Positions 9,110 to 18,415 of a stretch of DNA of 64,000 nt are shown in pieces. The translations under genes were made by a program, and so were the position numbers. Within the stretch, counting starts at the first letter, position 1. Every line of letters starts with the position of its first letter. The notes beneath the pieces were generated by a model that saw nothing but the letters and a program-made list of their open reading frames with translations, had not been told where the DNA came from and made no database searches. Source of the stretch: Onchocerca lupi (Eukaryota > Nematoda > Chromadorea > Rhabditida > Onchocercidae); the NCBI GenBank assembly GCA_028564675.1, contig JAOVVO010000458.1, positions 1 through 64,000 of the forward strand, given 5' to 3'.

Positions 9110-9850
9110 TTTAGTCACTTAGATTTTCTACTTTCCTACCTTTTTGGCTGTTTCTTTCTTTTCCTATTTTTAAACCTTCATCAAATTTTGAGAAGAGCTG
9201 CTATTTTTATCTATTAGACGTTTTTCCTTTGCTCATATGCTAGTATCTCTTCTCTCGGCAAATTAATAAACTTACTTACCTATTGTTTTATTATTAGGTT
9301 ATTATTTGTTATTTACCTAAGTTCTTTTCTCTTGATTTTTACTACATATTAGAAAATGATACCACTTTTCTATTATACTCCTCAGTTATTCTTCTTTCGT
9401 TTTTATAAATTTTGCAGCTCAATAGATATGAAATACAGGTTCTTTAAGTCACGTTCATTGGTATTCTCATTCTGAGTAATATAAATATGATTTAATTTAT
9501 AATTAGCCTTGTCTGGGAAAATTCTGCAATTAGCAACAGGTATAAAGATGATTCTCTTGAGGTTATGATCATTATTGTCTCCTGATCTATTTTTAACTTG
9601 AGTAAATTTTAGCTACATAACGTTGAGTATGCTTTCAAGATCTTTAGCTTAGTGAACAACTAACTATGTTCTTATGAGGAAGAATTAGGGTAATCTTTAT
9701 TTTTCTCAGTGTATTGCATACACCAAGAAACTTCGAAAGATCCGTAAAAAGTCTTTGAAATGACATTGAATTATATATTCTCATTGAGAATTATTCAATA
9801 ATTTGTTGTTTATACTTTACTGACGTTGTTATAAGAAACTCTGTTGCTAA
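9110..9850 (-). pseudogene. Decayed PD-(D/E)XK nuclease family transposase (Rpn-like)
   Basis: An uninterrupted minus-strand run from 9603 to a stop at 9403 reads TQVKNRSGDNNDHNLKRIIF, then IPVANCRIFPDK, NYKLNHIYI and ERDLKNLYFISIELQNL. This is the conserved core of the Rickettsiales PD-(D/E)XK nuclease/transposase family (usual form: DLKxIIFIAIADxxxFPxK, then SDH, then DLKDFxFTFIELPKF). Upstream in another frame is RYVAKIYSS (usual RAQYYAAKAYSSQ). Downstream, after frameshifts, come IIEKWYHFL, LPREEILAYEQ and KIGKER, which match the C-terminal helix. Such genes are usually multicopy mobile-type genes in Wolbachia. Here it is dead, with several frameshifts and internal stops. Confidence 0.72.
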
Positions 9851-9922
9851 GTTTTGTAAAATTTATTACCCTATGATCTCAAGTCCAGACGAGCTTATTG
9901 AAATCATGTATATAGTATATTT

Positions 9923-12604
9923 GTGAATAAGGGACCAATGAGAGAAAAGTTGATATATTATTTTAGTCAGATTAAGTGTGAAGGTAATGCAAAAATGAAA
10001 AATCTGCTAGGAGGAAAAGGTGCAAATTTGGCAGAAATGTGTAAGATTGGTGTTCCCGTCCCACCTGGTTTCACAATTTCTACCTCTGCCTGTAAGCAAG
10101 GGCTATCTGACAATTTGTGTAATGAAATCAAAAGATACATGGTGATGCTTGAAAGTGACGTTGGGTGTAAATTCGGAGGCTCGGATAATCCTTTATTAGT
10201 TTCCATACGCTCTGGTAGCGTAAATTCAATGCCTGGTATGCTTGATACAATTTTGAATGTTGGTCTAAATGATGTAACTGTTGTTGGGCTTGCAAAAAAA
10301 AGTGGAGAACGTTTTGCCTATGATAGCTACTGTCGTTTCATCATAATGTACTCGAGTGTTGTACTGAAGCTTGACTATCACTTATTTCAGGGTGTTATTG
10401 ATAATGAAAAACAAAAGAGAGGAGTAAAAAATTTAGCTGACCTTAGTATTGATATTTTAAAGAAAATTATTATTCATTTCATGAAAATAGTATATGAAAA
10501 AACTGAAAAACATTTTCCGCAGAGTGTTGAAGAACAGTTATTCAGCTCGGTGAATGCAGTATTTTTTTCTTGGCAGAATGATAGAGCTGTCTCCTATAGA
10601 AAGATAAATAATATTCCTGAAACCTTTGGAACCGCAGTTAACGTACAAGCAATGGTTTTTGGTAATTTAAATAATAATTCTGCCACTGGTGTGGTATTTA
10701 CGCGTAATCCTTCAACTGGAGCAAAGAAATTTTTTGGTGAATTTTTGGTAAATGCTCAAGGCGAAGATGTGGTCTCAGGTATTTACACTCCTATGTCGAT
10801 TAATGGGGAAGAAGAAAATACCATGGAAAAATTGATGCCAAGCATGTATCGAGAATTGTGCGATGTATGTGAAAAACTTGAAGTGCACTATAAAGACATG
10901 CAAGACGTTGAATTTACTGTTCAGGATGGTAAGTTATGGATTTTACAAACTAGATCTGGTAAACGCACGGCTGAGGCTACCGTTCGTATAATAGTTGATA
11001 TGGTAAGCGAAGGAGTAATTACAAAAGGAGAAGGGATATTGAGAATTAATCCAAAGATTCTTGATAGCTTATTGCATCCGGTTCTTGATATTAAAAGTGA
11101 TCAAAAAATAATAGGAAAAGGACTGCCGGCTTCTCCTGGTGTTGCTTCTGGATATGTAGTATTTAATGCAAATGATGCAGAAAAAACCGTAGAGCAGGGT
11201 AAAAAAGTAGTTTTGGTAAGACCAGAGACGAGTTCTGAGGATATTAATGGAATGAATGCTGCAAGCGGTATAATAACAGCACGAGGAGGAATGACTTCAC
11301 ATGCAGCTGTTGTTACAAGAGGCATGGGTAAGCCATGCATTTGTAGTGTAAATGGACTTTATCTAGATAAGGGCGGGAATTTCTTTTCTGTAGGAAATAT
11401 AAAAGTAAATAAAGGTGAACCAATTACCATTAATGGAGGGACAGGCGAGGTAATGCTTGGTATTCTTCCTACAATTTTACCTAGGTTATCACAGGAATTC
11501 AAAACAATAATTAACTGGGTAGATGAAATCAAAACGATTAAAATAAGAGCGAATGCTGATACCCCAAAAGATGCAAGGATTGCTAAAGAATTCGGCGCAG
11601 AAGGTATAGGTTTGTGTCGTACAGAGCATATGTTTTTTGTTCATGACAGAATTGAGCTTATTCAAAAGTTAATAATAGCTGACGATAAAAATGAAAGAGC
11701 AAGTGTATTAAGTAAATTAGAAGAAATGCAAAAATCTGATTTTAAAGAAATATTTTCTATTATGGAGGGTAAAGAAATTACTATACGTTTGCTTGATCCA
11801 CCTCTACATGAGTTTTTACCTAATGATCACTCTGTTATAGAAGGGATTGCTAAGTCGTTGAATAAGCCCGTTGAGTTAGTAAAAAATAAAGTAGCACAGT
11901 TATCAGAAAAAAATCCAATGCTTGGCCATAGAGGTTGTAGACTCGCTATTTCTTATCCTGAAATATATAGTATGCAAATTAGGGCAATACTCAATGCTGC
12001 GAATGAGTTAAAGGAAGAGAAAAAGGTAGAAGTTATGCCTGAAATTATGATTCCTTTTATCATGGATGAGAGAGAGTTTATTCTGATATGTGAGTTGATA
12101 AAAAAAGAATCTTCTGTTATCTTAGATGAAATCCAGGCACAGATTCCAATGTCATATACTGAGATGACACCAAGCAAGGCTTATTCAATTGGAACGATGA
12201 TAGAGTTACCACGAGCAGCACTGATTGCTGATAAGTTAGCGCAACATGCGGAATTTTTTAGTTTTGGCACTAATGATTTAACACAAACAACCATGGGACT
12301 TTCAAGAGATGATTCAGTAAACTTTCTTGATTCTTACAGGGAAAATAATATATTTGGAAACGATCCATTTGAAGTACTAGATATTGAAGGGGTAGGCGAG
12401 TTAATCAAAATAGCTACCGAGAAGGGCAGAAAAATGCGAAAAAAGATAAAACTTGGTGTATGCGGAGAGCACGGTGCAGATCCACAATCTATAGAATTCT
12501 TCATCAAATCAGGTGTGGATTACGTTTCATGTTCACCTTATAGAGTACCAATCGCAAAATTAGTGGCAGCGCAGTTTAGTGTTAAATCTAAATGTATTAG
12601 ATAA
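9923..12604 (+). CDS. ppdK: Pyruvate, phosphate dikinase
   Basis: PPDK interconverts pyruvate + ATP + Pi and phosphoenolpyruvate + AMP + PPi. In Wolbachia it is thought to replace pyruvate kinase and can feed gluconeogenesis. The 893-residue product has full length. It has an N-terminal ATP-grasp domain (GGKGANLAEM, then TGVVFTRNPSTG), the swivelling phosphohistidine domain with GGMTSHAAVVTRGMGKPC (His460), and the C-terminal TIM-barrel PEP domain with CRTEHMFF, GHRGCRL and GVCGEHGADP (Cys847). The start is GTG 9923, with ATG 9938 an in-frame alternative. It is flanked on both sides by long junk DNA and reads as monocistronic. Downstream glpX fits the same pathway. Confidence 0.97.
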   Translation: MNKGPMREKLIYYFSQIKCEGNAKMKNLLGGKGANLAEMCKIGVPVPPGFTISTSACKQGLSDNLCNEIKRYMVMLESDVGCKFGGSDNPLLVSIRSGSVNSMPGMLDTILNVGLNDVTVVGLAKKSGERFAYDSYCRFIIMYSSVVLKLDYHLFQGVIDNEKQKRGVKNLADLSIDILKKIIIHFMKIVYEKTEKHFPQSVEEQLFSSVNAVFFSWQNDRAVSYRKINNIPETFGTAVNVQAMVFGNLNNNSATGVVFTRNPSTGAKKFFGEFLVNAQGEDVVSGIYTPMSINGEEENTMEKLMPSMYRELCDVCEKLEVHYKDMQDVEFTVQDGKLWILQTRSGKRTAEATVRIIVDMVSEGVITKGEGILRINPKILDSLLHPVLDIKSDQKIIGKGLPASPGVASGYVVFNANDAEKTVEQGKKVVLVRPETSSEDINGMNAASGIITARGGMTSHAAVVTRGMGKPCICSVNGLYLDKGGNFFSVGNIKVNKGEPITINGGTGEVMLGILPTILPRLSQEFKTIINWVDEIKTIKIRANADTPKDARIAKEFGAEGIGLCRTEHMFFVHDRIELIQKLIIADDKNERASVLSKLEEMQKSDFKEIFSIMEGKEITIRLLDPPLHEFLPNDHSVIEGIAKSLNKPVELVKNKVAQLSEKNPMLGHRGCRLAISYPEIYSMQIRAILNAANELKEEKKVEVMPEIMIPFIMDEREFILICELIKKESSVILDEIQAQIPMSYTEMTPSKAYSIGTMIELPRAALIADKLAQHAEFFSFGTNDLTQTTMGLSRDDSVNFLDSYRENNIFGNDPFEVLDIEGVGELIKIATEKGRKMRKKIKLGVCGEHGADPQSIEFFIKSGVDYVSCSPYRVPIAKLVAAQFSVKSKCIR

Positions 12605-14488
12605 ATTAAATTTCAGTATCATATGCTGAAATAATACTTTTTCTAATCTTTCAAATCGTAAGATTTATATGGTTATCTAAATTTGCATGTTCGATCTTAT
12701 TTTTTCTCTCATCTCCTCATAACTTGGCAATGTAAGATTTTTTGCATGTAATCTGATAGATATTAGAGCTAAAACAGTAACAATGTCCGTAACCAACTGT
12801 ATCTAAAAGCAACAGATAAGATTATTACAGTAGTAATGAATAATCCTGTAATATAATAACTTCAATAGCATCCTTTACTAATGGGATGTAAAAACTCTCT
12901 TTGCTTTTTTGTACTTGGTTTCTTGTGTATTTGGTAAGGGGATTGAGTTTCTATAAGCTATCAGTTTTATTGTTACTTGATATAGCGGTTAAAAACTATA
13001 TCTGTTTTTTTGTTAGTGTAGAGGGCATTGGTTTATTATTAATATTTTCTTTATCATTGTTAGATCTTGCTTCATTTTTTTATACTTGGCACAGTAATAA
13101 CCTGGTTAATTTCTTGTTTCCTGTGATGATTTGCATAATGCAATTTTCTTTTGATCATTCTATATATTAGAATTATTATCATTGCTATAGAATTACTTCT
13201 AATTGTTAATATAATCTATATAATTCTTTGTTACTATTATCAGTATAAGAAATAACAGAGCGTAATATAGATTTGCTCTCCTCAATTTTGCTAATGTATA
13301 TAATATTTTTCTTCTTGATCGATTATTGCATTAATAATGATCATTCCTCTTTAAGAGAAGCTTTATAGCATCTAATTTTTTCATCTTTGATTGTGTCCGT
13401 ACTCTAATAATGCGTTTTCCAGCTCAGTACTTTACTTACACTTGCTCTGAAAGCTAATTTTTTCCTGTTATTGGCTTTCGAAGCTGATTAAGTTTATCGT
13501 TCTAGTTATATTTAGAGAAATCTTGTAAATCGTTATCTAGCACAGCAACTAACCAATACTTACAATTTTATGACTCCTGTTGGATTCTGCTCCTCGTTAT
13601 TTTCTTTTGTATCGGATGTACTTTGCTTATCTTTTTTATTTATTATTGATCTAAGCAGTGCAATTACTATACAGGTTTAGAGGTATATAGAATAAATTAG
13701 GTTAAGTTTTGGAAATCTACTTTAACTTGGAGAGCTTGTTCTAAGATCTTCCTCAAATAGGAGTTTGCTTTTCTTTAGTTATTTCTGAAAGATTTCTTAT
13801 ATCAGCTTTTAATTTGTATATATCATCTATCTATATATTCCAAAAGTAGTTTAATAACTATTAAATCATTACCACTACAATGGTGTTACTTAGAACGTTA
13901 ACTTTTCTTTTGTTTATCTTAAATGATCTTGCTTAATATCTCTAATTTCCCTTTGTGACCTATATACTTTAAAAGTATTTTAATTTCTGAACGTTATCTT
14001 TATCAATAGTATTATTTGAAGAGTTAAGTGTTTCTTTTTTATTTCTATTAAAATTTGTTGCTATCTCAAAGTACCCTTTAAAGCGTCAGACTCTTTATTG
14101 TTATAGTGTAACTTAATAGAACATTAGAAACAGTGTTTTTAGTACTGATTTTGATACTTAATTTCATAAACTATTCTAATTAATTTTTAGAAATGTACTG
14201 CATTCACTGGTATTACTGGTTCTTTTGAAAGGATAGTATCTCAAACGAATTAGGAATTTTTCCATTCATCTTTTTCTTTTATGTTAGTTCCTCATAAAAC
14301 TTCTAAGCAGTTATCTCGGAGCTTAAGTTATAATTCCTTTATCTTTTTTTCATAAGTTAAGTTATCAGTTATGTCAGACCTTACCAAATATTGCTATGCT
14401 TATTTATATTGACTTTTCACAATTGGTTAGAGAATCTTGCAATCTCAGATAGCGTAGTATATATTGAATGCTTGTAATTCTTAAATAA
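12605..14488. other. 1.9 kb AT-rich stretch without an intact gene
   Basis: The only sizeable frame is a plus-strand TTG-started hydrophobic one, 12901-13170 (89 codons: VYLVRGLSFYKL, LLLIFSLSLLD and so on). Its start is not an ATG, and it could be chance in T-rich DNA or a membrane-protein remnant. From about 13260 to 13700 the minus strand contains polar fragments such as STSDTKENNEEQNPTG and RASVSKVLS, broken by stops, which look like a decayed Lys/Glu-rich protein. I cannot name either. I found no RNA gene or repeat here. Confidence 0.5.
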
Positions 14489-15421
14489 ATGATGGAAGAT
14501 TTAGCTTATAAATTAATCAAAGTAACTGAAGCTGCAGCACTTGCTGCATATAAATTTGTAGGTTCAGGTAATGAAAAAAAGGCTGATCAAGCTGCAGTTG
14601 ATGCAATGCGAGCAGTGCTAAATTCCATGGAAGTAAATGGTACAATTGTAATTGGCGAAGGTGAGAGAGATAAAGCACCAATGCTATATATTGGAGAGAA
14701 GGTTGGTACAGGGAATGGTCCTGAGATTGACATTGCCATTGATCCACTCGAAGGTACTACAATTTGTGCTCATTATAAACAAGGAGCAATGTCTGTTCTT
14801 GCCGCAACAAAAAAGGGTAATTTTTTGCATGCGCCTGATGTTTATATGGAAAAAATAGCAGTAGGAAGAGGTCTCCCGGAAGGTGTAGTGTCACTAAGAA
14901 ATAGTGTTGAAGAAAATTTGGATAATCTAGCTAAGGCGAAAGGGTGTAAAATAAGTAATCTTGTAGTAACTGTGCTTAAGCGTGAGAGGCACAATGAATT
15001 AATAGCAAAAATTAGAAAGTTAGGAGCGAAAGTTAAACTAATAGATGATGGTGATATTACTGCTGTAGTTTCGCTAATAAATGACAATCATGATATGTAT
15101 ATCGGAATAGGAGGAGCACCAGAAGGAATGTTAACAGCTGCAGCACTCAGTTCAATAGGCGGACAGATAGAAGGAAGATTAATATTTGATACGTACCAGT
15201 TAAAAGAAAAAGCAAGAAGTTTGAATATTGAGGACCTAGAAAAAATCTACACCATAAAAGATATGGTAAGAGATAAATCAGTGTTTATTGTAACTGGAGT
15301 AACAAATGGAGAACTTGTAGATGGAGTTAAATTTAGTCATAATAGCTGTTTAATTAATTCTTTAATAATTCTACCTAATATGCTGATAAAGTTGCAAACG
15401 ATAGAAAATTTGTGCCGGTAA
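14489..15421 (+). CDS. glpX: Fructose-1,6-bisphosphatase, class II
   Basis: GlpX removes the 1-phosphate from fructose-1,6-bisphosphate, the dedicated gluconeogenic step, with divalent metal. The product has 310 residues, near the 310-335 of the family. Landmarks are EGERDKAPMLYIGEKVG (about residues 57-73), the metal and phosphate site DPLEGTT (about 87-93), GGAPEGMLTAAAL (about 208) and TGVTNGELVDGVKF near the end. The first of two adjacent ATG codons is taken as the start. With ppdK upstream it gives the route from pyruvate back to hexose phosphates, which fits a symbiont lacking sugar uptake. The extreme C-terminus is less conserved but not obviously truncated. Confidence 0.95.
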   Translation: MMEDLAYKLIKVTEAAALAAYKFVGSGNEKKADQAAVDAMRAVLNSMEVNGTIVIGEGERDKAPMLYIGEKVGTGNGPEIDIAIDPLEGTTICAHYKQGAMSVLAATKKGNFLHAPDVYMEKIAVGRGLPEGVVSLRNSVEENLDNLAKAKGCKISNLVVTVLKRERHNELIAKIRKLGAKVKLIDDGDITAVVSLINDNHDMYIGIGGAPEGMLTAAALSSIGGQIEGRLIFDTYQLKEKARSLNIEDLEKIYTIKDMVRDKSVFIVTGVTNGELVDGVKFSHNSCLINSLIILPNMLIKLQTIENLCR

Positions 15422-16291
15422 TGTTACACGCCTAAACTTTAGCTTTACAGTATACTGATACTAGATATAATATTATAGTTATTGAAGGGTATTTCTCAAG
15501 AAAAGTTAGTTATGCAAGAAATTTTTCAAACGATTATAAATTTGACAATGATCCTGAGGTAGAAATAGTATTAGGTATTATAAAAAGGGCAATTCGTAGT
15601 AAGAATGAATGTATTTTTAGATATGGGATTAGCACAGAGGAACATGATACAAGAGAATTTCTAAATGAGAGATTTCGTATAGTGATACTAGTTGCTTTCT
15701 TTAATAGGCCTCAAACAATGTACAAAATCAAGTTCACAATGTTCATAGAAATTTTAATATTAACGTTATTAACCTCAAGCGGATTTTAGAAATTAGCAGG
15801 TATTTTAGTAAAAAATTAAAAGAATAAAAGAAGAGAAAAGCGAAATAAAAAATATACACATGCATAGTAATGGTAAAAATAGTAGCAATTCAGAAAAATG
15901 ATAATAATAAAAAAGCTACTACTTTGAAAAATTTACAATATGCGACATTGAGGTTGGTTGAGTATACAAGGTGAGTCTAGAAAAAAGACTAGACTATGCT
16001 GTTGTTTTAAATGTAAATTCTAATCAAGTTGATGTTAAGAAAAATCAGCTATTGGTAGTAAAGATGTTGGACTAAAGGGTATTTTAGAATTAACTAAACA
16101 AAATGAAGCTGTACTTATAAAGAGTAAAGCTCGTATGGAGTTTTGGAAGAATGTCTAAAGTAAGTGCCATATATGTAAGAATATAGTTATGTTTGGCTCT
16201 GGTATGCCTAGAGCTCTGTTATTAACTGGAGAATAGCTGTAGAAGGTAGAGTTTTTCCTCAAAAAGAAGCTGTTGCTAGTATCAGGTATGT
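15422..16291 (+). other. Intergenic stretch with one or two unidentified reading-frame relics
   Basis: Between glpX and the end of ychF. A plus-strand frame without ATG stays open for about 120 codons to a stop near 15787. It reads YNIIVIEGYFSRKVSYARNF, then DNDPEVEIVLGIIKRAI, CIFRYGISTEEHDTREFLNE and FNRPQTMYKIKF. Its composition looks protein-like, but I cannot assign a family. From about 15973 a second set reads EKRLDYAVVLNVNSNQVDV, then, after a frame change, DVGLKGILELTKQNEAVLI and KARMEFWKNV to a stop. These are probably one or two decayed genes, and nothing in them is translatable from a normal start. Confidence 0.4.
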
Positions 16292-17386
16292 TTAAGCCTT
16301 GAACCTAAAGTGTATTATATCGCCATCTTGTACAATGTAATCTCTACCTTCGAAGCGGATTTTGCCTGCATTTTTGCAAGCTGATTCGCTTCCATATTTT
16401 ATATGGTCTGCAAAACTTATAGTTTCTGCTTTTATGAAACCTTTTTCAAAATCAGAGTGAATTACGCCTGCTGCTTTATCAGCTGTTGATCCTATCTTTA
16501 TCGGCCAAGCGTGTGCTTCTTTTGGCCCCACAGTAAAAAAAGTTATCATACTTAGCACTTCATATATAATACGCGCTATTCCATTGAGCCTTGACTCTTG
16601 TAAGCCAAACTCTGATAAAAAACTCTGTTTTTCTTTTTCGTCTTCGAGATTTGCAATATCTGCTTCAAGTTTTGCTGAAATACAGTAGAATTTGCTCTTG
16701 CTCTCTTCTGCTATTTTTTCCACCTTTTTAGATAGTTCGTTACCAGTTATGATACTTGAGTCTTCAACATTGCAGACATATATAACTGGCTTCGTCGTCA
16801 GCAATTGAAGCAATTTCATTTCATTTTCATCTATGTTTCTTAAACTTCTTGCAGGTTTACCGAATTTCAAGTTAGCTAAAACCTCCTGCATTAAATCAAG
16901 TTGTTTCTTCTGCTCTTTGTCACCTTGCCTTGCTTTTCTTTCTAATTGAGGTAATCTCTTTTCTATGCTATCAATATCGGCTAGAATTAATTCCATCTCC
17001 ACTGCTTCAGCATCTGATATTGGATCTATTTTATTGTGTACATGGCTGATATTGTCATCCGTAAAACACCTAAGTAGATGGATGATGGTATCAACTTCTC
17101 TGATGTAACTTAAAAACTTATTACCGAGTCCTTTGCCTTTGCTTGCACCTCTCACTAAACCTGCGATATCTACGATTTTTAACTGATTGTAGATTATCTT
17201 CTCTGAGTTAACTATCGCTGCTATTTGTTTCAAACGCTGATCTTTTACTGTTACTTTGCCAATATTAGGTTCGATTGTACAGAAGGAATAATTTGCAGCT
17301 TCAGCTATACTTGATTGTGTGAGTGCATTAAATAAAGTTGATTTTCCTATGTTTGGTAATCCTACTATGCCACAGTTAAAGCTCAT
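16292..17386 (-). CDS. ychF: Ribosome-binding ATPase YchF/OLA1
   Basis: YchF is an Obg-family P-loop NTPase that prefers ATP and binds ribosomes and the 26S/70S interface. It is universally conserved and linked to stress and translation control. The 364-residue product has normal length. It has the G1 loop GLPNIGKST (residues 8-16), the G3 region DIAGLVRGASKGKGLGN (about 73-89), the helical insert (about 130-190), the NVED substrate loop near 210, and a C-terminal TGS-like domain (FFTVGPKEAHAW to the end). It stands alone on the minus strand. The usual partner pth is not adjacent in this window. Confidence 0.96.
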   Translation of the reverse strand: MSFNCGIVGLPNIGKSTLFNALTQSSIAEAANYSFCTIEPNIGKVTVKDQRLKQIAAIVNSEKIIYNQLKIVDIAGLVRGASKGKGLGNKFLSYIREVDTIIHLLRCFTDDNISHVHNKIDPISDAEAVEMELILADIDSIEKRLPQLERKARQGDKEQKKQLDLMQEVLANLKFGKPARSLRNIDENEMKLLQLLTTKPVIYVCNVEDSSIITGNELSKKVEKIAEESKSKFYCISAKLEADIANLEDEKEKQSFLSEFGLQESRLNGIARIIYEVLSMITFFTVGPKEAHAWPIKIGSTADKAAGVIHSDFEKGFIKAETISFADHIKYGSESACKNAGKIRFEGRDYIVQDGDIIHFRFKA

Positions 17387-18415
17387 ATTTGCTATAAAAA
17401 TTATAATTGTTGTACAATTTAAAAATTTTTGCTATATTTAATTATTGAGTTCCTATTTAGATAGAAATAATTAATATTATAGAGGGAAAACTGTGACTAC
17501 AACTGGTCAGTGAAAGTTGTCAAGCGGGCTATATGATGTTAAAAATTTGAAAAGGCTGAGGAACTTAAAACAGTGGATGGTATTCTTTAAGTGAGTAGCT
17601 TTTATCATAGCAAAAATTCCATGCGAGGAAGGCAATTATTAATGAAAGCTGTTTTTTTTGCTAATTTAAACAGGATTTAAGTAATTAAGAGAGATAATAG
17701 TTATAGGAGGTTTGTATAAAACAATCCTGCTAAAGTAATTTACAAGTGCAATTAGCAATGATTTTGATGAGATTAACAGGTAAATTTATAAGAATCATGG
17801 AATTATGTATGACCAATGTATCAATATTACTTGAGAAGATGAATTCTAGAGTGTCTTGATATTAAAAATAGAATACTTTGAAAAGAAATTGTGTGGAAAT
17901 TACATATTGTAGAAAATTGAAATAAATAGAACCTGTTTTTACATCAATTGATAGATGATACAGGTTCAAAAAATATAGATAAATACAAATAAGGCTAATT
18001 ATAATGTAGTGATGTCTTACATATAATAAATAAAGGTAGTGCTCATTTCGAACCATTGATTGATAAAAATGGAAGTTGAATAAAATGAAGGCAAGAAGAC
18101 TTTCACTTAAGTGAGGATCTTTAATGATGTTGTAACGTTTTAATGTATAACGGAAAGGAGAGTCGAAAAGATATCTGAGAAGATATTAGCAAAAAATGTT
18201 AATGAATATATAATAGGTAGGTTATAAAACGTTCTAAAGAACAAAACTTTTTTAAGCCCATCATGTAATAATAGCATAGAAGAATCAAAAGTGATATTTC
18301 ATCAACGGCAACAAATATTTTGTAACATAAATCTTTATAGTCCTATGTATTTTTGTGTATGGCTTTTTGTAGGCATTTTATATAGTATAAGCTGCAATAT
18401 TATATACTAATCTAA
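17387..18415. other. 1 kb AT-rich stretch, no gene recognised
   Basis: The DNA between the divergently oriented ychF and cca genes has no usable frame. Short plus-strand open runs (for example VKVVKRAI and EKAEELKTVDGIL at about 17510-17590, and SKNSMRGRQLLMKAVFFANL at about 17605-17680) suggest an old plus-strand gene, but stops are frequent and I cannot identify it. A tggagggaaa-like purine run near 17480 is the only ribosome-site-like element. Promoters of the two flanking genes presumably lie at the two ends. I see no RNA gene. Confidence 0.45.

Larger units (their letters stand above)
5677..9922. other. 4.2 kb gene desert with decayed genes
   Basis: No intact gene is visible in 4.2 kb. 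The first part is A-rich on the plus strand, with scattered short open runs of plus-strand coding character (see the relic at 6374-7460). The right end, about 9110-9850, is T-rich and holds a decayed PD-(D/E)XK nuclease gene on the minus strand. Two degenerate copies of a short palindromic element occur at about 5774-5797 and 6245-6267. From 7470 to 9100 I see only short unidentifiable open stretches. Confidence 0.7.

Noticed and set aside
12901..13170. An 89-codon hydrophobic frame as a new membrane protein.
   Set aside because: It has a TTG start without a clear ribosome site, lies in T-rich DNA where Leu/Phe-rich frames arise by chance, and shows no family features.
15870..15975. A ParA/MinD-like start (VKIVAI then NNKKATTLKNL) on the plus strand.
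   Set aside because: The Walker A glycines are absent, only the first six residues match, and the next fragments do not fit ParA. It is likely a coincidence in a relic.
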